Shown: positions 1-10,700 of the stretch, piece by piece
Layout of the letters: every line of letters starts with the position of its first letter
Position numbering within the stretch: position 1 is the first letter of the stretch
Translations under genes and position numbers: made by a program
Notes under the pieces: generated by a model
What the model was told of the DNA's origin: nothing
The model's database searches: none
What the model saw: the letters and a program-made list of their open reading frames with translations, nothing else
NCBI RefSeq assembly: GCF_042242105.1
Contig: NC_092032.1
Location: forward strand, 14,495,915-14,559,914
DNA from: Pempheris klunzingeri
Lineage: Eukaryota; Chordata; Actinopteri; Acropomatiformes; Pempheridae
DNA length: 64,000 bases
Direction: 5' to 3'

Positions 1-121
1 AAACAAAAGTTGTAGAATTTGCAGCTCTTGTTTCAGCAGATGCGGTTTTGGTACAAATTCCAGTCGAGTCAAGATATTTTTGGCACAGCTTTAGCCTGGG
101 GATTGACCGAGCAAGTTCTAA

Positions 122-219
122 CCAATCACATTCGTTGTCAGCTATACAGACAGGTCAAGTAACCAATCAGGAGAGGGCTCTGACAGAAGTGGGTGTGTCC
201 GTCCTCCGAGCATATATAA
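122..219 (+). promoter_or_regulatory. maf1: Putative maf1 promoter: two CCAAT boxes and a TATA box
   Basis: CCAAT occurs at 122-126 and 163-167, and TATATAA at 213-219, with about 46 bp between the second CCAAT and the TATA box. This is the classical spacing of a TATA-type core promoter and predicts a start site near 243-250. The next gene on this strand is maf1, so it is the likely target. The start site itself is inferred. Confidence 0.5.
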
Positions 220-244
220 GTTAAAAGGGGCCGGGCTTTACGCA

Positions 245-810
245 CCAGTCGGTTCCGTTGTTTTGAGGGGAATAGGCGAGTAACTGAGGTGATCGACGAT
301 TTGCAGAAACATTGACCCGTTTTGATAAATTATTCGGCTGGGTAGCTCGTTCGTTGCTACTTTTCTGATCGAGTCGCTTAGAAAAAAGGCGACTTGATTA
401 AGCCAATACGAAGCTCTTTGGGAAATCAGGTCGAAAGGGATGCCGCTGCAGACAGACTCCGACGGACGCCAGCAGTCTTTGGATTTAATCTCATCGCACT
501 TAATCGGGAAAAGCAGTTTTTCTATAAATTTAAAAGGCCTCAGAATAACTCATCCTCGACCGAGTGCTTTTGTAAGATGCTTAAGCTCGAGTGCGAACTA
601 ATAGCTCGGCGGTAAATTGAAGACAGGAGCGTTAATAGTCAGCAAGCTAACTGCTAGCATAGTCGTTGCGTTAGCTGGTCAAAAACAAAGCGGGGTCGTT
701 AATCTTCTGCTTCGCCGAGGAACCAGATAGGAGAAGAAAACCAGCGTCTACGGGCCCTTGGGTGACTTTTGAACCTGCTTCTTTCCGCCTGTGCTGAAAT
801 TATTCGCTTG
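245..810 (+). other. maf1: Probable noncoding first exon of maf1 (5' UTR)
   Basis: The segment runs from the predicted start site to a strong splice donor, GTGAGT, at 811. The first coding exon begins after an acceptor (tttttcacag) ending at 1320, six bases before the ATG. A noncoding exon joined to that acceptor is therefore needed. Its 5' limit rests on the TATA position and its 3' limit on the donor. An earlier donor inside the segment is possible. The intron 811-1320 shows nothing else recognisable. Confidence 0.4.
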
Positions 811-1326
811 GTGAGTGAGTTGTGGTGTAATAAACTGAACCAGGAAGACGATTTGTCAACTTGGATTGTACATTGTGGGGGAGGGGCGGCTGTATAAAGG
901 AGGAGGAAATTGTGTTTTGATCGGGAATGCGGCCTCACGGGGCGCTGTAGCTCCGCCATGTTGATTATTTATGTTATTGTGCCTATATTTATTGCTTTCT
1001 TTAAGCTGTCAGGCAATTAACATGCTTAATGATGTGTTGGCATGGTAACCTGCACCGTGGTGACGTTACAAGGCTTCATCTTTCACACATACAACGATAA
1101 AGATGTGCAGCTGTTGTGTACTGAGTGTGAAGATCTTTAATATGGTCAGATAAATGTATGTTAAAGGACGCAGGGGATGGGTGGAGGGGATTATCAACAA
1201 ATATTGTCCTGCGCTTTTTAGTTTGTAAACAGTATGTTGCATAAAAAGGGAGGCACATTGTCTAAAAGTCTTAAGTAACCAACATTAACTTTGTGTTGTT
1301 TGTTGTTGTGTTTTTCACAGGCAGCA

Positions 1327-4300
1327 ATGAAACTGTTGGAAAACTCCAGCTTTGAAGCCCTGAGCTCTCGGCTGTGTGTTGAAACGGGGGAATCTCGCAT
1401 CCTTGGCAGGTAAGAGTCACAGCACCAGCTTGTATGGCAACACCTGAGCACACAGCTTTAATATATATTGTTACACCTTAATATCAGGGAGTGAACAAGG
1501 TCCGTCATTTCCCAGGGGGCTGCTAACTTCAGCTGTAGTTCACATGTTTACAAACCAAACATGCATCTTAGTTGGCCTGAGGAGATGCATGGGCAGGTCA
1601 CCTCAAGGGGTGTTAATGCAAGTAGTTTTGCTGTTTCTATTTCAGTAATGCTGACTTTGTAGCTCAACGGGAACATCCACATAGCTATGAGACTACTGGA
1701 GTGGTGAGCATTTATTTTCTGCAGCCTCCAACTTGGCAGAAGTTTGCCCTGTGCAGGAAGAAATGTGGTGTGGTGTGATAACGTCAAATGAGGACAGAGA
1801 GCATTTGAAAGGTGCGGCTGGTTCAGAGATCACTGGCACAGCTCATAATCGGAGGTAGTAGAGCAAACAAGGCCCATCGTGTTAGGTAATACTGATACGA
1901 GACGACTAAACATACGTTTGTCGCATATACTGAAAGTTGATCGCTAACTGACGGTGCATGTTTTTGACAGACTATACAAGCATTACAGTGTTTAGGTTAT
2001 GTAAGGCGCCCAGTGACAGTGTAGTTACATAAAGGGCAGTGGGCTGTGGAGTTATTCAGCCCAGTCTGAGTGTGGGTGGTGAAACTGAGCTTCTGTACTA
2101 GTGTTGTGACCTAGAGTGATGCACAACATGGTGTCCTCTCACACCACTCTGTGGCTATTTTGGAGGCTGCTGTCAAGTGTGTCATTAGTGCATATGTACA
2201 CATAAACACATACAGCATGAAGGCTGAGTGCTGCTGCTGCTGCTGCAGCTGCCAAGGCTGCTGGTGTTTAGGCTGCTTAGTGGATTAGTGAGACAGCCCA
2301 TCATAGCAGCAGGATTCGCTAGCTGCAGGTATTAACTAAAAATGTACCCGCTGGGCTGTCAGGTTTATGGTATTTTCTACAGATGAGCTTTTGATTTTAT
2401 CGCATGTAGAAGTTGAATTAAATGGCATCAAGCGGTAATGATCAACTTTCTGTACTTTGTACACTTCACAAAATGTTTAAAACTAGAAGAGCACAGCTGA
2501 TGCGTTGTGTAAAGGTCTGTTCTTTTGGTGCACTAAAGTAATCAAACATGATCATAAATGGAACATAAAAAACATATTCAATTATAATGACATTCTTTAA
2601 AATTGAGATGTGCACAAAGATGTGGTTAGAGTTGTATGCAGGCGGTAACATGCCTGTTGCTGCTGTAGCTTTTTTTTAAAATAGAAATAACCTTTTTAGA
2701 TGCCAATCTTCACTCAGCTCTGGTGTCTGCCATGTCATCTGGTTACCCTCAGTGTTTTGTCGGTAGGTCAGCTGTGTTGTGGATGGAAAACCAGGGCACA
2801 TATTTCCACTGTGGTATCCGCTGCCACCCAGTGTCCCTATAATTAGGCTGTGAAGGCCAGTGGTAGTCTCAGTAGTCCGGCTATATCAGGTTGCACAACC
2901 TTTGCTCTTGCATAACTCTGGGGTGGGAGGGGGCAAAACAAACAACTGCACACCAGTCTGCCCCACTCGCATATCTGTATACAGTTGCGTCTGACCCAGA
3001 AACATGAGAGAGCATGCAGGAAGTTTTATCACTGACTTGTTCACGTCTGATGTCTGTGCAGATGCAGCCTACAGTGGAAAGATGGGGGCTATCTTGTCAA
3101 AACAGAGTTATGGGTTATAGAGACTGAGAATTTTAGCCTCTGTGTGAATCTTTTAAAGGAGGGCAACATTATAAGAGCTGAATAACACAGAATTAAAGAC
3201 TGTAATTTGCATTAATACAGGTTTTTGTTAACTGTCCCTTTTTTATTTTTGTGTTTTGCATCTTGGGGTGGAGGGATAAAATTGGTTCATGTGGTTTATG
3301 CATTTGATGATGCCCTGAAGTGTCCCTAATGTGTTGTGTAATTGTGTTTAAGCCTAATACACTACTAAAGTAATCTCAAGGGATTTGGGACATTTTCCAC
3401 TCATCTGCAATCTCCTCCATTATGTTTACAGCCAGTTTCACTGAGCACATGAATATTGGTCACATATTTAATGCAGCATTCTTTTTGCCCTGCAGGATCG
3501 AGAGCTACTCCTGTAAGATGGCAGGGGATGACAAACATATGTTCAAGCAGTTCTGCCAGGAAGGAGAACCGCACGTCCTGGAGGCCCTCTCTCCCCCTCA
3601 GTCCACCAGCGCCACCAGCCCTTCACAGTGAGTACTGCAGGCAACAGTGGAGGATAGGACAGTCGAGGAGTCTGGCATTTGGCCCCTAATGAATCAAATT
3701 CATGTTGGAGAGGATGATGAAGGATTTGCTCCTGATTCGCATCTCTGTCTTTCTATGCAGGCTGGGGAAGAGCAGCGAGGATGGGGAGAACCCCCTGAGT
3801 GACAAGTGTTGCAGGAAGACTCTTTTCTACCTCATCACCACACTCAACGAGTCCTTCAGGCCAGACTACGACTTCAGCGCGGCTCGAGCCCACGAGTTCA
3901 GCAGAGAGCCCAGCCTCAACTGGGTTAGTGTGCTCTTCTGTGGCAGAATCAGCCCTCTGGGGCGAAGCAGATGTTTCCTGTTTCTCCAATAAATTTAACA
4001 ATACAGCCAAAGCTTTATGTCATTATTTAATCTCTCCCCAGGTGGCTAACGCCGTAAACAGCAGCTTGTTCTCAGCTGTGGGAGAAGAGTTCAACTCTCT
4101 GGGGCCGGAGCTGTGGAACGCCATCGACCAAGAGATCAACCTGCAGAGCTGTGACATTTACAGGTGTGTGTGTGTGTGTTGTAAAGCAGATGTTTTATGC
4201 TTCTAAAAATCAGTTTGGTGTCGAGTTCAGCCGTCCGAAGCTTAAGGTCTTTTAAATGTTTGTTCTCAGCTACAACCCTGATCTGGACTCTGACCCCTTT

Positions 4301-4784
4301 GGCGAAGAGGGGAGCCTCTGGTCCTTCAACTACTTCTTCTACAACAAGAAACTCAAGAGGATTGTATTCTTCACATTTCGCTCAGTCAGGTCAGCAGCTG
4401 CATGAAAAGTGATACATATGGAGTTTATTGATCCAAAGACTACTAGGAGACAAGTATGAGTATTACGTTTTGCACACATCTGATGGTGCATGAATGTTTC
4501 CCTCCTGCAGCGTGTTGAGTGGCTATGGCCGCGATTGTCTCGACAATGAGCTGGACATGGAGCTGGATGATGAAGAGGAGATGGATGGCTTCACTGAGGA
4601 CAGGTTAGACACGTTATCACCCAGTGATGCAGTATTAAAGCAACTAATCGAGCGGACATTCTAGATTTTTTTTGTTCTAAAGCAGTGATTGGACACCTTA
4701 ATAAGTTACATTATAATAACTGGTATTTATGTATATATTTTTTGTTTGTCTTCCCTCAGGTGCCCCAGAGCTCTGTGCGTGTGA
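1327..4784 (+). CDS. maf1: MAF1 homologue, repressor of RNA polymerase III
   Basis: Coding exons are 1327-1409, 3496-3627, 3761-3923, 4042-4163, 4270-4389, 4511-4603 and 4760-4784. They splice in frame to 738 nt, or 245 aa. The protein begins [20 protein letters not shown], carries the signature [20 protein letters not shown] (residues 28-47) and later [20 protein letters not shown], and ends with an acidic stretch and [10 protein letters not shown]. In the family MAF1 binds Pol III and blocks tRNA and 5S transcription under stress. It is kept inactive by TORC1 phosphorylation. Ser60 (followed by Pro) matches human Ser60, and Ser69-Pro matches human Ser68. The human protein is 256 aa; the fish one is shorter in the acidic linker. 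Five of the introns are only 106-156 bp. No break or missing motif was seen. maf1a versus maf1b was not resolved. Confidence 0.96.
1410..3495 (+). other. maf1: maf1 intron after first coding exon
   Basis: This 2.1-kb intron is the largest in maf1, bounded by donor GTAAGA and acceptor ctgcag. It holds a short CTG run (2231-2245). I saw no conserved coding segment or recognisable repeat in it. Confidence 0.85.
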
Positions 4785-5905
4785 TTTTTCTGTGATGGAC
4801 ACGCCACAGCCAAAGAATATCTAGGCTTTTCCTCTTCTCCCATTTTTCACCCCTTGCACCTTTTTTTGTTTGTTTTTAATTTCGCCTCATCCAAAGCCAT
4901 TTTCACACATTAAACTAACGCATGTTTGAAGGCTTCTCTTCTGCTGGCAGTGAACTGTGTACCGTGAGGCGTTGGACATTTTGCTAAGACCCTGCGGTAA
5001 CTTTAAGGTCCTTCATTCTCCTGTATGGTTTTTGTCCCTGAGCTCAAAGCCCAAACAAGCACACACGCACACATTCGGGCTCCTCTACTCCTGCCACATT
5101 TCCAAAGAGACCACTTCATGGACGCTTAAGAAGATGGTCTCATGATGGATGAGAGGCCAACAAAAGACTGCAAGTGATGTCAAGAAGAGGAGTCCAGATA
5201 ACACCAGCATCAATGAAAACTGACAGTGATTGAGATTTGTGATATTCCAACCTGGGACAGGAGCTTAACCCAGTTGAGACGAACTCACTTATCAGCTGAG
5301 AACTCCTCCGTCGTTCATCGTTTTTGTGTGTGACAGTGACGTTACTGTGAGAACTTTTTTTTTTAGCACTGAGTTTGAGATCTAAAAAAACGCTGCATTT
5401 ATATCTGAAACTTGTATTATTGAATCTTATTACTGCGAACGCTCGTCTGTATTTTAGACAGTAGGGGCATTGCCCAGGAGGCTGTTGGCACCTGGGTTGC
5501 AGCTTAGAGAACATATCAGCTTTTAACAGACGTTGCATCGTCTTTCTTTCCATTATCCAGTTCTGTGATTGATTTTATACGCCCTCTAAATCCAGTATTT
5601 TTTTCACTGTTCCCTACTTACCTTTTCCTGGTTAAATCCTGTTTCTAAATGTCAGTCTTGCCAGTGTTTGTTTGCTCATTACCTCAATGTAACAGCTTCA
5701 TTGAAAAGTGAATGTATAGTACAATGTAGAGGAAAAAACCTAACAAAATATACAGGCTATGTTTTGCATTTTTTAGAAACTGAGATGCTCCTCTTTACGT
5801 TCCTTACAAGTGGGTAGGAGTTCTGTGACTTTTCTTGACTGCTCTGTGCTTTGTTTAATTGGCTGATATATTGCAGATGTGAATAAACTGGTTGTTTGAA
5901 TCAGA
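4785..5905 (+). other. maf1: maf1 3' UTR with poly(A) signal
   Basis: The 3' UTR runs from the TGA at 4782-4784 to a canonical AATAAA at 5882-5887, followed by a T/G-rich stretch (ctggttgtttgaatc). Cleavage is expected near 5900. The open frame on the opposite strand (5140-5553) has no recognisable product. Confidence 0.75.
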
Positions 5906-6004
5906 CTGAGCTCAGGTCTTCTTTGAAAACTGTAGGTAACATTTTGAACTCTTTATTTCAGATATGCTGGAAAAACTACTCTGGCCCAAAGTTCAAAACA
6001 AATG

Positions 6005-6010
6005 TTTATT
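6005..6010 (-). terminator. arl5b: arl5b poly(A) signal (AATAAA on minus strand)
   Basis: Forward tttatt reads AATAAA on the minus strand. Cleavage is expected near 5985-5995, which puts the arl5b 3' end within roughly 100 bp of the maf1 3' end coming from the other side. Confidence 0.65.
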
Positions 6011-7787
6011 GAAAACAAAGCTGAAATACAGTACATGACCCAGACTAGACACCATCACACCGAGAGTACACGATCACTTCCCTTGCTTTGTGAGATCAAG
6101 ATAAAAGCTGTAAACCTTAACGCAGCAAAGAGTCTAGAGGCTGCACCCTTCACCCTTTGTCCTGCTGAGGGTAAAAACACCTTCCCACAACAACGAAAAG
6201 AATCTGTATCCTAGAGACCCAGAGGCACCTCTCTAACCAAGATGGACACCAGTTCAATGAAACTCATGCACCTCCTCCTTTTTGGCCATTGTAACTTGCT
6301 AAAGGTATACATGGTTTCAAAGTGACTCGTGCATAGATCTGTTACCAAGGAATTCTCACACCGGGGTGACAGGGTAAAAATCGTGAGCAGATTAATTCAT
6401 GTTCGGTCGTCCAGACACTCTTAACAGCACAGTTAAGGCTGAGGATCAAGTATTATAACTGCATGACGGCCAAAATATTGAGTTAAGATTATCTTAATGC
6501 TACTAAACCACTGAGCATCTCAGGTCCAGGTGGTAGAGGAGTAACAGCTTCTCATAAATGTGTGGCACCGCTTTGACAGTCTGATCCCTTTGTTTAAAAA
6601 GTACAAAATGTTTAAAGAGGAATATGTGCCAAAATGGCTGCAGAAGAAAAATGAGATGCTTACATGAGGACGCAGTGGATCAGTCACAGGCTTACAGAGC
6701 ACCAATGATCATCTGTTACAAAACAGGTCTAGATGCTAACTTGCCACGAGCAAACCTCCTTTACCGAAAAATAGTCTATAAAAGCAAAAATAGAATTAAA
6801 TAAAAAATCATAATGCATCAATGACAAAACATAGTATTTAAATTTAAAATACTGATATTAAAACTTAGCTTTGTACCTGCATTTGAAATGTCTGAGCCAT
6901 TTAATGCTTTGCTAAATGAAATAAACGGCTGAAGTAACGTCCTTTTGTTCCAGAGGTTTAGTTTTAAGAAAAAGTTTGCATGCCATCACTCTGAATCTAC
7001 ACCATTTGGCTCAATACCTTACCAGTACAGGCTCAGAGTTAAGAAGAGGAGAGATTCAGATTTGACCACTTTTCAATACGGCACTGGTAAGTGTGAATAA
7101 CCACCAACAATGTAGCTTATGAAACTGAAATAATGTGTAACAGATATAAATGGCTGTGCGGCAAATGAGGAAAAAAAAAAAATTTATGAGAACATTATTC
7201 TGAAAACCCCCCAAGACAACTTAGTGCCACCTTTCCTTTTAAAACACGTTTTACAACACTGCTTGTAAATCCCTTTGTTTGTCCTGTCAAATTTAACCTG
7301 AACATGAACAAACGTACAAAGAGGCAAAAATTATAAAAGAGCTGCACCATATTTTCCCAAAGTGGGCACCAACGTGATGTTTATGGCATACTCTTGATGC
7401 GATATGGTGTGATGTGACATGATATGTATATAGTGTTAATGACGAGCGTCCGGTCCTGCCCTGCATTTGGACTCACTCTTAGCTCGAGTCCTGCTGAGAT
7501 CATTTCCGTCTCCTCCTTTACTGTGGAGGCGACGTCTCGTTCCACAACCAGGTTGGTTCATTAGCTCTGGCCATGTTTTCCACCGACCAGGAGAAACATC
7601 GGCTCCACCGTGACGGCTGAGCTGCGGAAGGGGTCAAAGCTCCCATCCTGTGCCGTCTCCGGAGGTCCAAGTCCAGTCAAAGTCATCATTAAAAAAATAA
7701 AAAGGAACAATAAGCCAGTAAGGACAAGCTGTTGTGCCACCGTGTGGGTGGTGCAGGTAGTCAGGCCATAGACGGTGGAGGGAGGGG
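6011..7787 (-). other. arl5b: arl5b 3' UTR
   Basis: About 1.8 kb lies between the arl5b stop codon (TAG, 7788-7790) and the poly(A) signal. It is A/T-rich with several oligo(A/T) tracts. No other gene was recognised in it. Confidence 0.65.
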
Positions 7788-10700
7788 CTATCTGAGTCCA
7801 GCCCTCGAGGTCATCCACTCAAGGCCTTGGCATAACCTGGAGAAACAATGAAGGTGTGTCAGAGGAGGAACAACGCTCACAATCTAATGCATATTAGACG
7901 TCTTTTATATTAACGTCTGGTGTCTCATTTCTACTTGCATAATCTGTATTTCATATTGTCACTTGTAATGTTTCTGTTTCTGTTGCCTGCCGAGAGACTG
8001 CGGATGTAAATTAGAATTCTTGCAACTCAGCATGTTTCCATCTTGTATTTTTATACTGATATTAATTAGCATGCTCTATTCCCTATCAGATAAACATATA
8101 GATATATAAATAATTACTATACCAAATACATGGTCGCTTTTTCCCCTGGCCGCACAAAATATTTACAATATACCAGCGAGGGTCAGATGAGTCTTAGTGA
8201 AGCTTTGTTCCTGTTTATGTCAGTTAAAGGCTTTAAACTCAGCATGAATGGTGACATCTGGTGGTTTGCAGAAATCATAGCAGCCCTTCAAGCCCAGTTT
8301 CAACACCTCATTTGAATCTCAAATTTACACAATTTAAGAAGTCCAAGTCCAAGAAGTCTAAGTGTTATTTACCAAATCTAATATACATTTGTTCAGAATG
8401 ATTAAATTCTTAAAACCTAATATTCTTCTATATGCTACTAAGGATTTCCATACTTATGACTATGTATTTCTGGTGAACATTACTGTATCTCCTCTTGTTC
8501 TACTTAGGAACAATTCAAGTGGCTTCACTGGCACAACTGCATACAGTAAAAGGCAGAGGTACAAACGGAGACACAAAAATGAGCTGTCAGGACGGGCGCT
8601 ATTAGACGCCAGCGCTGTCACACCATTTTTTTCTTCCAAAAAGCCGGCCTGCTGTCTAAAAATCACACACTTGGGTGGCATTTGCTGTCGTTGTTTGGTT
8701 ATGTGTAAAAAAAAAGCAAAGCCGGATCAATGGCGTGTCTTCCTTACAGCGATATTGAGCAACCTCTGTGTAAAAAGGGCTTAGGTCTGTGGTTAGGGTC
8801 TTGATGGAATTTAATCAATATCTAATCCTTGAATTAATTAAAATCCTGCTAACTGTGTCACTCTGCTTACACTGCTGACTGCCACAGTGTGTAAACCATC
8901 GGCCTCTTACCCCTCTCCTGTAAGTGCGCAGCAGGACTGTATGTGCCAGGGGTGGTCTTTGATGGAGCTCAGGGTGAGGTATTTGGAGATCTCCGCCGCA
9001 GACATACAGTCCTTCATATCCTGCTTGTTGGCAAATATCAACACAGCTGCTTTCCGCAGGTCCTGAGGGAGGCAGAGGGAGAGAACAGAGAACAATGAAA
9101 CCACAACCGCGCTCTCTGCCACCTTTTGACCCACAAGCTCTAAACAATGTAGCGGGGCAGAGAGGGCTAACCTGCTGGAAAATCAATGTCCACTGTAAAA
9201 AAAAAAGAAAAGAAAAAAAGGTCTGGTCTGTTTCCTTATGACCATACAAAGCAAGTGTTAAAATGACTGTTTTACCTCATGAGCCAACATCCTGTAGAGC
9301 TCCTCTTTAGAGATGGCCAGCCTCTCTCTGTCTGTGCTGTCCACCACCAGAATGACGAACTGCAGAGTGGGAGACAAAAATCACACTGAGTGACCTCTTT
9401 TCAAAAGACATTTACAGCAATGAAATGCAACACAGCGGGTGGGCATTTCCAGGCCAAGGGCCTCACAATGGGTCCCGGTGACGTCTATGCTAATAAAGCT
9501 TTTTGAATGAGAGAGAGCGACCCTGTATAACAAAAGACCAAAGGCACGTTAATGTTGGCGAGATGTGAGAGACGCCAGTTAAACCAAACGACCCAGGGAA
9601 AAGTAGCGTTACCAAACATGACTGTGACCCAAATCACAGCCATGGATCGACATGAGTCTCACACTGCTTCGATGAAAGGGTGAAGTTACTATAGTAACAA
9701 CAGTATATGGTTCCTATAGTAACTGTGGGGCTCCTACTAACTCTATTGTAATAGATATTCAGTGTTTCTCACCTTCTCTGCCACAAATCTACACTTCTAA
9801 ACTGCAAGCGTGGGCAGAGCATACTGGTGCACTGTGAAGTGGCGGCTGTTAAAACTATGGCTGCAATCAACTTCACTGCCTATTAGTCTGCCCATTATTG
9901 TCTTGATTAATTGAGCATTTGTGTGGTCAATGAACTGCCAGAACAGAGGCTGGCTGAAAGTAACAATTTTCTCAGTTTGTCAATTAATTGTTTAGTCTAT
10001 AAAAGGAAAAATGCCATTTACAATGTCTCTAAGCCCACGGCGTCAAGCGTCCAAAACCCAAAGGTCTTCAATTCCCTGCCATGTATAACTACGAACAGAC
10101 GCAAATCCTCACATGTGAAGAACTGAAACCAGAGAATGTGTCATTTTTACTTTGAAAAAGTCAAAAGTTATTTACAAGACTGCTTCAGATTCCTTGTTTT
10201 GTCCGACACACAGTAAAAAAACCAAAAGATATTCAGTTAACCATCACATAAGACATAGAAGTGCAGTAAACTCTCACAGCAGAGAGGCTGGAACAGAGGA
10301 ATTAGATCATTTCAGAATGAGTTGAGGTGTCAGGTCCCATGTGACGGACGTATTTGCTTGTGACCTGACGTGTGGTGGTGTGATCGGTCATATCCCACAC
10401 ATCTGCCTGTGTCACGGCTGTCCTGTTCTTCTTCTCCCTTCTCCAGAAAACCTCCGAGGCTGACCCTAGCTTTGCTTTTCAGACGGGCCCCTTTGTGAAA
10501 GGCTGACCTTTGACTTGGGCGGCCCCTGCTGCCGTCTGTGCTCTGAGCAAACACACCAGCTGCCTCGCTCAGGAAGAAAACCCACTGCCGGACCATACCT
10601 CTGTTCCCCTCATCTGCTAGACAGTAATAAAGTGTAAAAGTGCACAAAATGTGTCCCCTGTAGTGTTTCTCACCTCTGTGTTGGAGTAGTAGGTGTTCCA

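Noticed and set aside
394..615. 73-codon open frame near the left edge
   Set aside because: It opens at TTG, not ATG, has no recognisable product, and lies in the presumed maf1 5' UTR exon.
5140..5553. 137-codon minus-strand frame in the maf1 3' UTR
   Set aside because: No homology recognised; lies antisense within a UTR defined by a clear stop and poly(A) signal.
8362..8784. 140-codon plus-strand frame in an arl5b intron
   Set aside because: It has no recognisable product and ends close to the true arl5b exon on the other strand.
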